Shown: positions 24,601-36,644, counted from the first letter of the stretch. The stretch is DNA of 64,000 nucleotides from Xiphophorus maculatus (GCF_002775205.1 NC_036457.1:6712024-6776023); one strand, 5' to 3'. Numbers and translations are program-made. Notes: generated from the sequence alone by a model not told the origin.

Positions 24601-27600
24601 ACCTTTTCAGAAATGATGAGGCGCTTAATAACTGAAAGGGAAGACCTTGTTGAGAAGCTGGACATGCTAAAGGAGACACTTAGGGTAAGCTTTGCTGGAC
24701 CTTTTGGATACCTGATACCTCAATCACTCACATGAAACATGCTCTTTCAGTATTACATTTCGGAGCATGATGGAAAAGAAGTCTCAAGCTTGGACACACA
24801 ATTTTTTGTTTTGTCTTTTTTTGTTTCCTTTGATTTATTTCTTACAGAGATAAATGATTAGCCTTTCATGCTTCATGAAGCAGATGCTAATCCTAAGATT
24901 TGGTCTGTAGATTGCACCAGTGTGGTGCTTTGTAATATAGTCAACACCTTAACTTATTTTTTTTTTCTTTGTCAAATGTAACTTTGCAGAGTTCTGCTGC
25001 TATCTTTCTTTTTAAGAATACTCATTCTCCTTGCACACAAGACAAACTTGAATATGCTGACTGAGAGCTTTAGAGTCTGGTATACGACATGTAGCCCTTC
25101 AATAATTTTTTTATTGAGCAAATGAAAGTCTGGCTTCAAGGTGAATTTGCAGACACATTGTCTTCTGGAAAAAATCAGGGTTGCATTGGAGGTTTTGAAT
25201 GTCAAACACCCTATTTTTTATTTTTTTATTTTTGGTAATGGCTTAGAAATACTTGATGGGCAGATTTTTTTTTAATTATTGCAAATGTCCTTCAAAAACT
25301 CAAAACTGGGCTTTAAAAAAGTGTTCAAAAGTGTTTTCAAAAGGTTCTTCTAATCTGACAAACCAGACTCATCAGGACGCATGTTATGTTTTATTGAATA
25401 TTGCTGTAATATGCTCTGCCCTGGAAGAAAAATAATTTTTTTTGGCAGTTTCTTAACAAACTCTTATTGTTATCTAAGGCAAGGTATAGTGTGAACTACA
25501 GTTCATGTACAAGTTTAGAATTTAGTTAATTATATAAATGAAAACCATTTATATAAATAAAAAAAAATTTAATTCTTTTCTTGTCTTGCCAAAGAAAAAA
25601 CTCATAGAAAACAGGAATGTTTTCTATGAGTATTGTCATAGAAACAGAAATGCCAGAAGTAACAACTCTTTATACACTTTAAGAATATTCAACCTTAGTT
25701 TCAGATGACTGTTTGTTTTGTTCCCAGACAGAGAGGTTGGAGTGGCAGCAGTTCCAGTGGGACTTGCAGACTGCCGTGTCCGTGGCCGACAGGCTGCGAC
25801 TGGAATCGGATCACTCTCTGGGTTTGCTCCAAGAGAACCATAGAGCTCTGGAGGAGCAGCTGGCTCACACTCTCAGGAAGCAGCAGGAGACCGAGCGAGC
25901 GCTGGAGAGCCTGAGAGTCGAGCACAAAGACGTTTGCTGCAAACTAAATGAAGTCGTTGTGCAACGGCAGCAGGAGCAAGCAGAGCTGGATGTTCTTAGG
26001 AATGTTTGTAGGCTGAAAAATGAACTGATAGATAAAGAGGTTAGAAATGATTTTCAAAACAAAGGTGAAACAGAAATTAGAAATGGTGGCGATGGTGAAA
26101 CTCATGATCTTGACAAGACGAAAGGATCAGAAAATGTTGAGCTGACTAGAAAGGGAGTAGCTGAGGGCTGCATTCACACTCTGGAGAAAAAGAAAGAAGT
26201 CGGACGTGGACCAAGAGATCCACGGAAGATAGTGATGTTGTCCGAAAGGTCTTGGTGAGTGTATGTGATGTTTCACATTACAATCATCCACAACTGCCTC
26301 ATACAATTAAAACATAATTTTGATCTTCAGGAGCCTGTCTGGTCTTCCACTGCAAAGTGATTCTTCAAATCAGAATGGGACTTCAAAAAACACAAGCACA
26401 ACATTACCATTATGCAAGGTATAAAATTCTCAGTGGGTGTCACCAGCAGGATTGGAATACATTTTTTTTTTTACTGTTTTTTATGTTAAATTTGTTGATT
26501 CTCTCCTACAATCCATCCAGAAAGAAGAGCCAACAGAAGGGAAAAGAGCAGACCGGCTTTTGAGGAGGCAGGACAGTTGGTCTAACTTTCATACAGGTCA
26601 GAATCAATACTTCTGTGTTGAGGTTTGTAATGTGACTGGTGTTGCACAGGTTACATCTTGCTTCTGACACTTTAAATTTCATGTTGCTAGTACATGTCAC
26701 TATCTAATTATTGTTGAAAACTGTCTTGACTCAGAGCTACACAAATAACTCAAGGATATATGTGCAAAACCCACAAATGTTCCATTCCCTTTTTTCTACT
26801 TGAGAGAAGTTTCTATTCTGCAGAGAAGATTTCCCCTGAGTTCGGACTTATTTTCTCAGCTGTCGAGAGCAGGGCTCCATATAAACCTAGCTAATCAGTT
26901 TCTACTGTATGTATTTTGCTTTTGCTGTGGAATTGATGCATCTTTGTCTCACAGGAAAACAAGAGGAGGATCAAACCTCAGATTCAGTGAAGTAAGCTGC
27001 AGTTTTTTTGCAGAGGGCTGTTTTAATGTTGAGGCATTTATATAAAAGAATGAGTAATTGCTCACTGAATGTCACTTCCTATGCTTATTAAAGCTTAAAG
27101 AGTTGGTCTATATGTCTATGTGACTCAGTAAATCAGAATCTAAATTATATATATATAGATTGAGATTTAGGTTTTCTACAAAAATATAATATTGACATGT
27201 TATAGCCTACACAATTATAGGAAACACCAGCAGACAGTCACTCACAACATCCGCAACCATGATAAGTTCCAAAAAGTAATTGCTAATAAACCTTACTGTC
27301 AAGAGTGTAATATCCCAGCATATTTATCACTTCACTATTTTGAGAAACAAGTAATTACAATAAAACTATTCTATATTGTCCTAAAAATATCTGTAATTAG
27401 CCCACATTTTTCTTTTTCATACTACTCTAGCAATTTTGCATTCAGTCATGCAGTCTTTTCGTAACTTGAAACATTATAGCCTACCCTAACAAATATTGAA
27501 TCCAAGCAGTCCTTTGTAATAACATTACACACTTCACTATCTAAGTTCAATAACTTTTCAATGATATTCAAATTTATTGAGAAGCCTCTGCTAATAAACT

Positions 27601-28690
27601 TAATGTACAATGTTATCAAAAGTAAACATTAATTTAGATATAACTAGCGTGGATTTTTATTTTTGACTTTCTTGTCTTGACCTCAGACCTCAGGATGGCT
27701 TCAGTGCTTTGCTGAGGCGTCATGGTGGCTCCAGGAGAAACTCTCTGCTGCGGTGGTGCCAAAGTCGTACCCAAGGTTACAAGGTTAGAGCAGAGTCTCG
27801 AGTGTAATACTCTAGTGACAGAAAATGAAATCTGTTTAGTTGTTCTCTGATGATTATAATTATTCTTGTGTGTTGGTCTGCAACAGAATATTGAGATCAC
27901 CAATTTTAGTACCTGCTGGGAGGATGGGTTGGCATTCTGTGCGGTTTATCACACCTACTTGCCAACTCGTATCCCGTATGACAGCCTCGCTCCAACTGAC
28001 AAGGTAAAAAAAACTACAACCTTAGACACAATGAATGTTTTGTGGAAGAATGAAGCAGTCTGGTCTTTTGCCAATACTCAAACAGATCAAGGTGTTTTCA
28101 GGAAGGTGATCTAGAGCTGCACCTGCAATCTTATGAAGATGCACAAGTTTCATTAAATGGCTTTACAAGATATTACTAACGTGCTCAAAATATTGGTAAA
28201 AGCCAATAACTTCTGAATGTAAAATGTGCATTGTTTGGGCAGGAAGAAAACCTTGGACTTGCGTTCAAGACGGGAGAGAGCGTGGGAATCCCGGCCACAC
28301 TGGTGAGACTTTTAAAAAATATATTTTTCAAACAACGCATCAAATGTTCTATGCAGATATTTAAAATGTTAATCAGCTTTAAACAGCCATTTCTTGGTTA
28401 GGGAAACAAGAAGTGGTTCTGTCAGTGGTTTGTAGTGTTTTTTATAACAAATAGTCTCATTTTCAAAGGATAAGGTGCTCCTTAACATAAACTTTTTCTC
28501 TTAATAGAAACCAAAAATGTCTTGTAGATCACTTACTGTTTTTAATCTGTTACGCTCTGAAGTTTGACTGCAATGTCTTTTCCCATTAACTTTGTGACAG
28601 ACAGTGGAGGAGATGCTGAAGGCAGATGGGCCAGACTGGCAGAAAGTGCTGGCATATGTCGAAAGCGTTTTCCGTCACTTTGAAATGTGA
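21626..28690 (+). CDS. Short cytospin (SPECC1/SPECC1L) family protein with C-terminal CH domain
   Basis: Eleven coding exons join in frame to about 547 residues: 21,626-21,671; 23,312-23,743; 24,611-24,684; 25,728-26,254; 26,331-26,418; 26,521-26,596; 26,955-26,991; 27,687-27,783; 27,887-28,003; 28,243-28,302; 28,601-28,690. All junctions are GT-AG. Residues ~160-300 form a coiled coil including [18 protein letters not shown], equivalent to the WRRFQADLQTAV block of cytospins. Residues ~433-547 are a calponin-homology domain ([17 protein letters not shown], then [20 protein letters not shown], ending [17 protein letters not shown]). Cytospins link actin and microtubules in adhesion and cytokinesis. 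Mammalian members are about 1,000 residues or more; this one lacks most of the long coiled coil. Two ATGs stand in tandem; the second (21,626) has A at -3 and G at +4 and gives [10 protein letters not shown], a candidate myristoylation start. Which paralogue it is cannot be told here. Confidence 0.88.
25601..25630. repeat. Perfect 13-bp inverted repeat in a cytospin intron
   Basis: CTCATAGAAAACA (25,601-25,613) and its exact reverse complement (25,618-25,630) flank the loop GGAA. It lies about 100 bp upstream of the largest coiled-coil exon. Confidence 0.85.
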
Positions 28691-29334
28691 AGACAGGATC
28701 CAGTGACTTGCACTCTTCCATTTACCTTTTGTGAAGAATTGGGAGGTGAACTAGTGAATCAGTGCTCTTGCACACAAGGAACTCATCTGTCAGGATTTAA
28801 AATGTGTCAGAAGTGTTGAACTGGCATTTTTTCTTTTGTGTCAAATCATTCACTCAGAAGCAGGTGCTTGCTGACTCCCTGTGGAAGAAACTATACAGCA
28901 TTTCACCCATGGAGCACTTTTTAATTTTTTTTACTTGCACAGCAACTACACTGGATCTGGGGAATAAGATCTAGGACGCAGAAAGAAGTGCAGCAGGATG
29001 ATCACCTGCTCACCAGGTACTTCTGTGTTCCAGTCGGTGCATTGATTTATGCAATGTATGCACTTCATTTACTTTAAAGAGCACTTTATTACCAAGTTAG
29101 CTATGACAATGTAGCATTTTTGGAGGAATATATTGGCATCTAGGTCACTTTATCTTAACTATTTATTATGCACCTCTTCTCTAATCACTGTCTTCATCTA
29201 TTCAGAGTGGGATCAGACATGTAGTACAATTTTTATGCTAGAAATCAGGTTTTTACCATGAACACTCCTACCACTGTCTGAAATGTAAAGGTACCTCTTG
29301 GCTTTTTAAAAATGTGATTATGATTTTAATGCAT

Positions 29335-29345
29335 TAATAAAGTGT
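29335..29345 (+). terminator. Poly(A) signal of the cytospin-like gene
   Basis: AATAAAG occurs about 650 bp after the stop codon, in TGCATTAATAAAGTGTCTATC. It is the first good signal before the convergent grcc10 3' end. Confidence 0.6.
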
Positions 29346-29691
29346 CTATCACAGCTTTTTATCCCCTTTGTATAAATAACACAAATACAGAGAAAACATT
29401 TATTTTTTACAGAAAAACAAATGGCATTATATAAAAAAAGGATGGCATTAAAGTAAATGTTTCAGTGGAATAAAGTGGTTGTAGTGTTATATGTAACAAA
29501 TAAATACAATGCAAAAAATAAATCAAGGATTTGCAAGAATGCTTTCAATATAACCATATTTTTTTAAAGAAACATTAGTGGTATAAAACTTAGACCTAAA
29601 ATCAAAAACAGGATCTTAAATACATGATAATACAGAGAAGCAAAGCATGGAAAGAAAGCACTCTTGCATTTGACCTGGTCAAAAATAAATC

Positions 29692-32600
29692 CTATGAAGC
29701 TGGAATGGCGCCTCCTATAGGTGGTGTTGACAACGGTGGCAGGAGGAGAGCCTTCAGCTTTGCAGACATGGCTGCTATTTCTGGGTCCTGGGTTTCATAC
29801 ATCTTCACCAGTCTGGCAAATTTAAGGACGCCTGTGAGGGATGCAGCAGATTGACGTGAGTCACATTTATGCAAAACAACCTTCCATCTGTGAGACATTT
29901 ATTATTGTATCAGTAGAGCAGTGTGAGATTCCATTGCAGAGTGCACTAATTTGTTTCTAAATTTATTCTAACATATAAAAAATGTCTCTTCAAAGTTAAT
30001 TGTTTGATATATTCATTTAATCATGTAACGTTCACTAGTTTTGTATACATTTTGGAAAACTTGAAAGTACATTTAAAAAAAAAAAAAGTCAAGTCACCGT
30101 GTTCCAAATTATTATGCAAGTGATATTTTCTTAAATGGTCAATGCAAATGATGTCAGTGAAAATGTCAGTATAATTTTCAAGTCATGAACTATTGCAGTA
30201 CGAATCAAATTTTACTGAACAAAGCTCCCCATGAGAACAGTATTTTTTTTCAAAAATAAAAACTCAAAATGCTCTGTTCCAAATTATTATGCACAGCAGA
30301 TTTTCTAAACATTTTATGGATTATAAAGAACTGCAAACTGTCATTCTATGAATGTGCAGCATTAAGTGGTCGCATGTACTAAAATCAAAAGCTATTTCAA
30401 TCAAACATCTTAACAGACCGAGTTACATGTTAACATAGGAGCCCTTTGATATCACCTGCACAATTCTTGCATCCAGTGAACTTGTGAGTTTGTGGAAAGT
30501 TTCTGCTTGAATTTATTTGCAGGATGTCAGAATACCTTCCCAGAGCTGCTGTTCTGATATGAACTGCATTCCACCCTCAGAGCTTCTGCTTGAGGAAACT
30601 CCAAAGGTTCTCAATAGGGTTGAGGTCAGAGGAAGATGGTGACCACACCATGAGTTTCTCCCCTTTCATGCTCATAGCAGCCATTGACACAGAGGCATTC
30701 CTTGCAGCATGAGATGGTGCATTGTCATGCATGAGGATGATTTTGCTACGGAAGGTACAACTCTTCTTTTTGTACCATGAAAGAAAGTGATCAGTCAGAA
30801 AGTCCATATACTTTGCTGAGGTCATTTTCACACCTTCAGGGACTCTGAAGGGGCCGACCAACGATTCTCTCCCCATGATTTCGGCCCAAAAATGGCTCCA
30901 CCACCTACTTGCTGACGTCACAGTCGTGTTTGGGATGTGGTGACCATCCACCACCAAGCCACTACTGCGTCCATCTGCGACCATCCAGGGTTGCATAGCA
31001 GTCATCAGTGAACAAATCTGTTTAAAATTAATCTTCATGTACGGCTGGGCCCACTGGGATTGTTTCTACTTGTGAGCTCTGGTTAGGGGTGGCCAAATAG
31101 TAGATTCATGCACCGCAAGCCTCTGGAGGATCCTCCATCTTGAGGTTCCAGAGGCTCCAGCAGCTTCAAATAACTGTTTGCTGCTTTGTAAGGTCATTTT
31201 AACAGCTGCTCTCTTAATCCGATGAATTTGTCTAACAGAAAGCTTTCTCATTACGCCTTTACTGCACAAACCCATCTTTGTTCTGAATCAGCCACAAATC
31301 TCTTCACAGTACGATAACGCTTCAGTTTTTGTTAAATATCTAATGTTTTCATACCTTGTCATACGGCACTGCACTATCTGATGATTTTAGTCAGCAGAGA
31401 GATCCTTTCTCTTTCCCATATTGCTTGAAACCTGTGGCCTGCTTAATAATGTGGAACATCCTTCTTAAGTACATTTCCTTTAATTGAGCTCACCACACAA
31501 ACTAATCAACCCAGCTCTCTGAAATTAATTATAGTGATTCAAAGAGCCCTGACACACACTACCACCTATAAATTTAATAGCACAATAAAAAAATTATGAC
31601 ACTTAATTTTTACGACACTTAAATCCAATTTGCATAATAATTTGGAACACAGTGTAGGATATTGGAACATTTTCACAAAGATTAAGTTTGACCTTTTTTT
31701 TATTTTTTATTTTTTGATTAAAAAAAACTCAACTTATCTGATCATTTAAACTAAATATATGCTATTAGTAGCTAAAATATGTAGAGTCATCAAAATCTGA
31801 GTAGAAATTCATCTAAAAAAATCAAACATGGTCACAAAACAAATAGAACTGCTTATTGTTCCTTAGTTTTATTTCAAAAAACTATTAAATATTGTAAGAC
31901 ATCAACATCACCTTCTCCTTCATTGTTAAATCCATACGCCTTGATTACTTCCTGTTGAATCTGAGTGGCCACAGGAAGCACGAGCTGCAGCATCTTCCCC
32001 ATGTCGTTACAGGCGCTCTCCCGAGCCTCCTCCATTCGCACAGCATTCTCTGGCACTGAAAAGGCCTGGATCACTTCACTCAGCACCACTGCAGAACAAA
32101 ACGAGCATCTGTGGTTACTTTGCAAACTTTCCAAAGCACAAATGAATACCTCCACAACTGCCTCGATCAGTAACTCTTCAATTTCCTGAGGGAGTCTTCC
32201 CAAGGGATCAATAAAGTACAAGTCTAAGTCTAACTACCTGACAGACTGAAATTTATATAACTACCTTATTGGATTTACTCTAAACCTCAGACTACAAGGT
32301 TAATTTTGTTTTCTGTCATCAGAAAGGAGCAGATGAATCTACAGTTGTGGACATGATTTTGACTAGTTAGACCTAGGGAATCATTTTGAGATGCATTATG
32401 AAAAACTATAAAACAAAGTTAGGTTAATTAGCAACTCTACGTTTTGCTCTGTTATCTACTATAATATGAAGGGAAAAGTGATATAAAAGACGGGGTTAGT
32501 TGCATGTTTATCATGGCATTATGATCTAAAAGCATTCAATCCTGGGCCTGCCCTGCTTTAACTGCTTGAACTAGACAAGAGTCCAGGTTTGCAACCTTTC

Positions 32601-33199
32601 TGTGAGGATTAAGCACGTGCAGGTAACCATATGTTGGATCAGCAGCAGAACTATTCATTCATACCTGCTTATTCCTTCCAGGTTTACAGGTTGGACTTGA
32701 AAAGACTCATTCAGCTACTAAATACTAACCTGAAGGGATGGAGGTACAGGGGTTATTTGTGAAGTCGCTTATTTTATGTTACATATTTTTAATTGATTTG
32801 TTTTTCGTTTGTTTTTTCAAAAAAGCCAAATTTCGTTGTTCTTGATTGATTTGCAAAACAATAAAGAAGCTAAAACATCCAAGAGAGTGAATACTTTCGT
32901 AAAACATGCAAACTCCATGCGGAGAGGGCATTCTAGTGACGCAGGAGCAACATTTTTAATCATACTGTATATTTATTTCTGCAGACGATTGATTATGTTA
33001 ATAAAACTTCAATCATTAGGAAGCTCAGGAAAATATACAGGATTGATGACTAAAGAGAGCGCTGGCTGCTTATCTAGCCTCTTTTAAACTATTTCGTTTG
33101 CTACGTTGGAGGAAAAAGTCAAACAAGGAGGAAAATGTTCCCCTCACCTCTGGTTTGTTCAGCGGTCAGTGTGGGTTGTTGGGCTGGAGCCGAAGCCAT
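29692..33199 (-). CDS. grcc10: Protein C10 (C12orf57 orthologue)
   Basis: Three coding exons on the minus strand join to 122 residues (human about 126): 33,148-33,199, 31,912-32,088 and 29,692-29,831. Exon 1 gives MASAPAQQPTLTAEQTR; exon 2 gives VLSEVIQAFSVPENAVRMEE, DMGKMLQLVLPVATQIQQEV and IKAYGFNNEGEG; exon 3 gives VLKFARLVKMYETQDPEIAA and a Pro-rich tail. The match to vertebrate C10 is near full length and phases fit. C10 is a small helical protein; human loss causes Temtamy syndrome, but its molecular role is unsettled. An untranslated exon probably ends at 33,686 (TTCGAG/GTATGT), spliced to an acceptor 5 bp before the ATG. The second coding intron, about 2 kb, contains a Tc1-like transposon. 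The gene converges with the cytospin gene and diverges from saysd1. Confidence 0.95.
30095..31656 (-). mobile_element. Tc1-like DNA transposon with double terminal repeats, DD37E spacing
   Basis: The ends carry a 21-bp perfect inverted repeat, TGTTCCAAATTATTATGCAA with a leading G (30,099-30,119 and 31,630-31,650). A second copy lies inside each end: 30,275-30,293 (identical over 19 bases) and 31,441-31,458 (two mismatches), spaced about 175 and 190 bp from the outer copies. This is the IR/DR layout of some Tc1-like elements such as Sleeping Beauty. A TA dinucleotide flanks the right end; the left has no clear TA, so the target duplication has decayed. Length about 1.56 kb, full size for the family. 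It sits in an intron of grcc10 in the same orientation as that gene. Confidence 0.9.
30423..31419 (-). pseudogene. Inactivated Tc1-like transposase
   Basis: The start ATG (31,419) begins MGKRKDLSAD and hits a stop at codon 11. The body includes FEAAGASGTSRWRILQRLAV, PPLTRAHK-stop-KQSQWAQPYM, then VEFLTDHF-like MDFLTDHFLSWYKKK, ILMHDNAPSHAARNASVSM and SSSDLNPIENLWSFLKQKL, ending near VISKGSYVNM. The second catalytic Asp (HDNAPSH) and Glu (NPIENLW) are present, with 37 residues between them, unlike the 34 of classical Tc1. The first Asp (FTDDCYATLD) is in a shifted frame. At least two in-frame stops besides the early one and two or more frameshifts (one just after FLKQKL) make it a non-coding relic. 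The DD37E spacing matches the TRT class of fish and other vertebrates (family knowledge, not searched). Confidence 0.88.
32895..32945 (-). repeat. Small SINE-like fragment
   Basis: ACATGCAAACTCCATGCGGA is the reverse complement of the CATGGAGTTTGCATGTTCTC word in the middle of the SINE-like repeat found elsewhere in the window. Only about 40 bp are recognisable. It lies in the first coding intron of grcc10. Confidence 0.45.
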
Positions 33200-33686
33200 G
33201 ATGTCTACCGTGGAAAGGGACAAAACACAATAACAACCAGGTTACTACAAATATGTCATCTCTGTTCAGAACTGGCGAACTACAAAGAGTTAAATGTAGC
33301 GCTTCTTAACCGACCTAGTCAAGAAAACGAGACCAATGTACAAATATTACGACAAAACGCGTAAAAAGACACTTTGCATAAAGAATAGTATGTGTATTGG
33401 TGAATCGACATTATTTCTAAGTTATAATATTAACTCATCTAACAGAATCTTAAGCAACGGCAACAGAAAACAGCGACAAATATATACGTTCATAAAACGG
33501 AGTAATCTAAAAATAAGAAACATTTAAGGTGAACGTTCTCACCACTGACGAAAACACCAGCCCTGAAAGCTAGCATCAAACAACCCTAAGGAAATATCGT
33601 AAATTGATCTAAACCAACAAATTTACGACAGTTAGCGACAGGACCTCCGTTTTATGGTACATGTCAACGTAATACGTAAACATACC

Positions 33687-33873
33687 TCGAAAAGCTTGCA
33701 ACCTGGTGAAATCACGATTAGTTTCTGAAGTTGGAAGACAGTCAGGCGTTTGGATTTGAGTTTTCTGTGCCTTTTTTATTTATCTCATCATTCTAGTGAC
33801 GAGACGAAGAGGTGTATTTCCCAGTTTATAGTGAAGAAGCTGCTTTTCCACGTTGAACTTGGGAGTTACGCAT
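33687..33873. promoter_or_regulatory. Bidirectional promoter of grcc10 and saysd1
   Basis: The inferred untranslated exon of grcc10 ends at 33,686 on the minus strand, and the saysd1 ATG is at 33,874 on the plus strand. Both transcripts must therefore begin within roughly 190 bp of each other. No TATA box is evident. Exact start sites cannot be read from the sequence. Confidence 0.55.
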
Positions 33874-35368
33874 ATGGAGCAGAAGCTCGCAGAGTTTAGA
33901 GCCCGAAGACAGGCGGAAAAAGGCATGAAAAAGTCCGAACCTGCTGCTCCTCAGCCCGGAGAACAGAGAGGAGGAGGAGGGCCTGCTGTTCAGCCTGACA
34001 GCAGTCATCAACCAAAGGAGCCAGAAGCCAGCCAAGCTGCAATCAGCAGCTCTAAAAATAGGGTAAAAGATCACTATATGCAAACACATTAGCACAGTGA
34101 ATATTGATTTAAATGAGAATTGTTCAAAAAATGCGGCTAACTCAGTCCGAATTACAATAGATTAGTTGCATTCTAAAGGTTTCTGCAGGTGTAAGTAAAT
34201 ATGCAAACATTGTTTTAAATCTGCATATAAAATACAATGTCAGAATCATTCAAAAATATATGTCACATTAAAGATAGACGTAAAGATCTATTTCTTTAAA
34301 AACCTGAACCCAGGATATATGTTTAATAAATAATATCTTAACAACTTCTATGAATTTCCTGTCATTGTCTTAGTCTTCCAGTTGCATTCAGGTATACTAT
34401 GACGCAAAAGTATTTACACATCTTAAACTTTTTCAACATATGCCTTGTTTTTTGAATACTTTAATTGTTGCTTTATCTAATAAACAAACAAAAATCAGTG
34501 CTTAAGTGGAATGGGAAGAAAAGTCTACATGGTTTTAAGAACATTTACACTTGAAAACCTACAAAATGTCATTGGTATTCAACAAACCTTAGACACCTTT
34601 TGTTTCATTTTCTGTTTCAAGTCTGTTGGCAGTGTATTTCTATCAGAATCACATGCCTGCAGGGCGAAGTTCTTCATTTTTTTCTTTTGTAACCTGGCCC
34701 ACACTCAGTCAGGTTAAATGGAGAGGTTTTGCAAATAATCAATTTTAAAGTTTCTCCACAGATCCTATTCTTTCCTCTTCACAATTCTACACTTTTGCAC
34801 AAGTGACCAACTTTATGTTGCTCTAGAACATAAATGGAAATCATTTTGTGTTTATGTGACTGTCTAAGATAAACTACAAGATAAGATAAAGATAAGATAA
34901 AAGTATATAACACTGTTTGTGTCATATGTGTAAACAATTAAAATAATATTCATCTTAGTATTTGTATACTACTGTACGATGTTTTCAATCAGCTTATATT
35001 CTGTAATCCTGAGAGCTGCTGACTTTCTGTCATGTGTCCTGCAGGACTGTAGGGACTGGCTGCTAGACAGTACTCTGGGACGATGGTTTGCTTCAAGACA
35101 GCTGGTCCTCTCCAACATTATGTTGCTCAAAGTGCTGCTGTGGCTGGTTCTGCTGGGTCTTTTTGTTGAACTGGAATTCGGACTGCCTTTCTTCATCATC
35201 TCCCTGTTCTACTGGCTCTATGAAGGACTTCGCAGCCCAGAACCTAGAAAGCCAGGAGAACTGAGTGCTTACTCTGTCTTCAACCCAGACTGTCAGCCTC
35301 TCCTTGGCTCACTCACTGCTGAGCAGCTGGAGGGGGAGATGGGCTACAGACCTCTGGCCAACAGATAA
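33874..35368 (+). CDS. saysd1: SAYSvFN domain-containing protein 1
   Basis: Two coding exons, 33,874-34,062 and 35,045-35,368, join at phase 0 to 170 residues (human about 183). The N-terminus MEQKLAEFRARRQAEKG is the conserved basic start; the middle is Pro/Gln/Gly-rich and low complexity. Residues ~88-122 hold two hydrophobic segments around the conserved LLKVLLWLVLLGLFVELEFG, followed by the signature SAYSVFN at 137-143 and a conserved tail LTAEQLEGEMGYRPL. SAYSD1 is an ER membrane protein that recognises UFMylated stalled ribosomes at the translocon (established knowledge). I chose the ATG at 33,874 because it starts the conserved N-terminus; an in-frame ATG seven codons upstream (33,853) would add MNLGVTH. 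The intron contains a decayed Tc1-like fragment. Confidence 0.95.
34380..34800 (-). mobile_element. Decayed Tc1-like transposon fragment in saysd1 intron
   Basis: GCAAAAGTATTTACACATCT with a following CTTTTTCAACATA resembles the terminus of the common fish Tc1-like family. Further in, CTCAGTCAGGTTAAATGGAG and AGTTTCTCCACAGATCCTAT match the transposase region that, on the minus strand, precedes the NPIENLW codons. Order and spacing fit one diverged copy. No open frame survives. Confidence 0.55.
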
Positions 35369-36640
35369 AGTGCTTGTCACTTCCATAACTGAAGGGCATA
35401 ATTCAAGATCTTTCTTGTTTGGAAAAAGGATTATGAACTGTATTTCTTATGTATCTATTGCACATTAAATTAACGCTGGCATACTTATTATTTTGTTCCC
35501 TTCTATGCTGCAACATTTTAGGAACCTCAGATGTAAATGTATATAAAACCTTTATCTACATTGGTCTTCTCACTGTTTGCCTTTCAAACATTAATTACCT
35601 TGATTGCTGAAACTTCCCTAAATGCCAGGGATAATTTGGGGACTACTCTTTTTTTTTTGGACCACAATTTGTTTTTAGTTCTGTTTGTTTTAATTTACAA
35701 TCAGTTTTATTTGCCAAGTTTGTGCTCGCAAACCATAAGTTTGACTTTGGTTCCACTTTGGTCTCAATGTGCAGACATTTCAATGTAAACATGTCAAATT
35801 TGGAGGAAAATAAATTGTTTTTTGTTGTTTTATTTTCAAACATGGATATGCACTATTTTTTTGTAAAAGAAGACGATGAATTATTGAAGAATTGATCTCT
35901 GCACCCTGGGAAATTATGTGTCCTATCCACCAATAAATGTTTTTTTTCAACATGAACAAAAAGTAATTTCTAAACCAATTGATTTTTTTTAACTGATTTA
36001 TACACTGTTGTCCAGAAAGTGAAAAAAGATCACATTCTTTTGACTTTTTTTTTTTTTTTTTTTTTTACTTTTTTTTAAGCACAGTTTAATTTTTGCTGTA
36101 TTTGGTAGATTTTTTTAAAAAAGAAATAAGGGATGTACTTATCTGTCAGGAAGAAATACCAATGTTGCAATCATTTCATGACACACACATGTTTTTCAAA
36201 TGTATGAAGAACATGTAATTTAATGGCATCAATTTTTGGTTATTTCCCTGACTTCAATATTTGTCTGACCTATTTTTTGGTTGCAAACTTATAACCCATA
36301 TATATTTTCTATTAAAAATAATTTTTAAAAAAAAGGTGAATTTCACTGTTTTTAGAATCTGGACCCTGTTGTGAGGATTTTAAAATGATCCCTGTGGTGA
36401 TTAAACTTCAATTTATGCTTTGCTTTAAATAATCTGTATTCAAGTCCAGATTTGAGATGTTTAGAGTTTGAATAGAGATTTTAGCCCTGATTTTAGATTT
36501 TGCAGCTGCAAAAAATAAACCTGTGCAATTCACCACACGGTGTATTGGAAGCGTATTACTATTTCATAATTTGTGGAACAAAAAGATAAAACCCAAGCTC
36601 TGAGATGTGCAGTTAAAAAAACGATGCTCGTTCTGATCAG
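35369..36640. other. saysd1 3' UTR and intergenic AT-rich DNA
   Basis: AATAAA words occur at about 35,809 and 35,930, either of which could end the saysd1 transcript. The remainder is AT-rich with a long T run at about 36,047-36,066 and shows no exon. Confidence 0.5.
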
Positions 36641-36644
36641 CACT

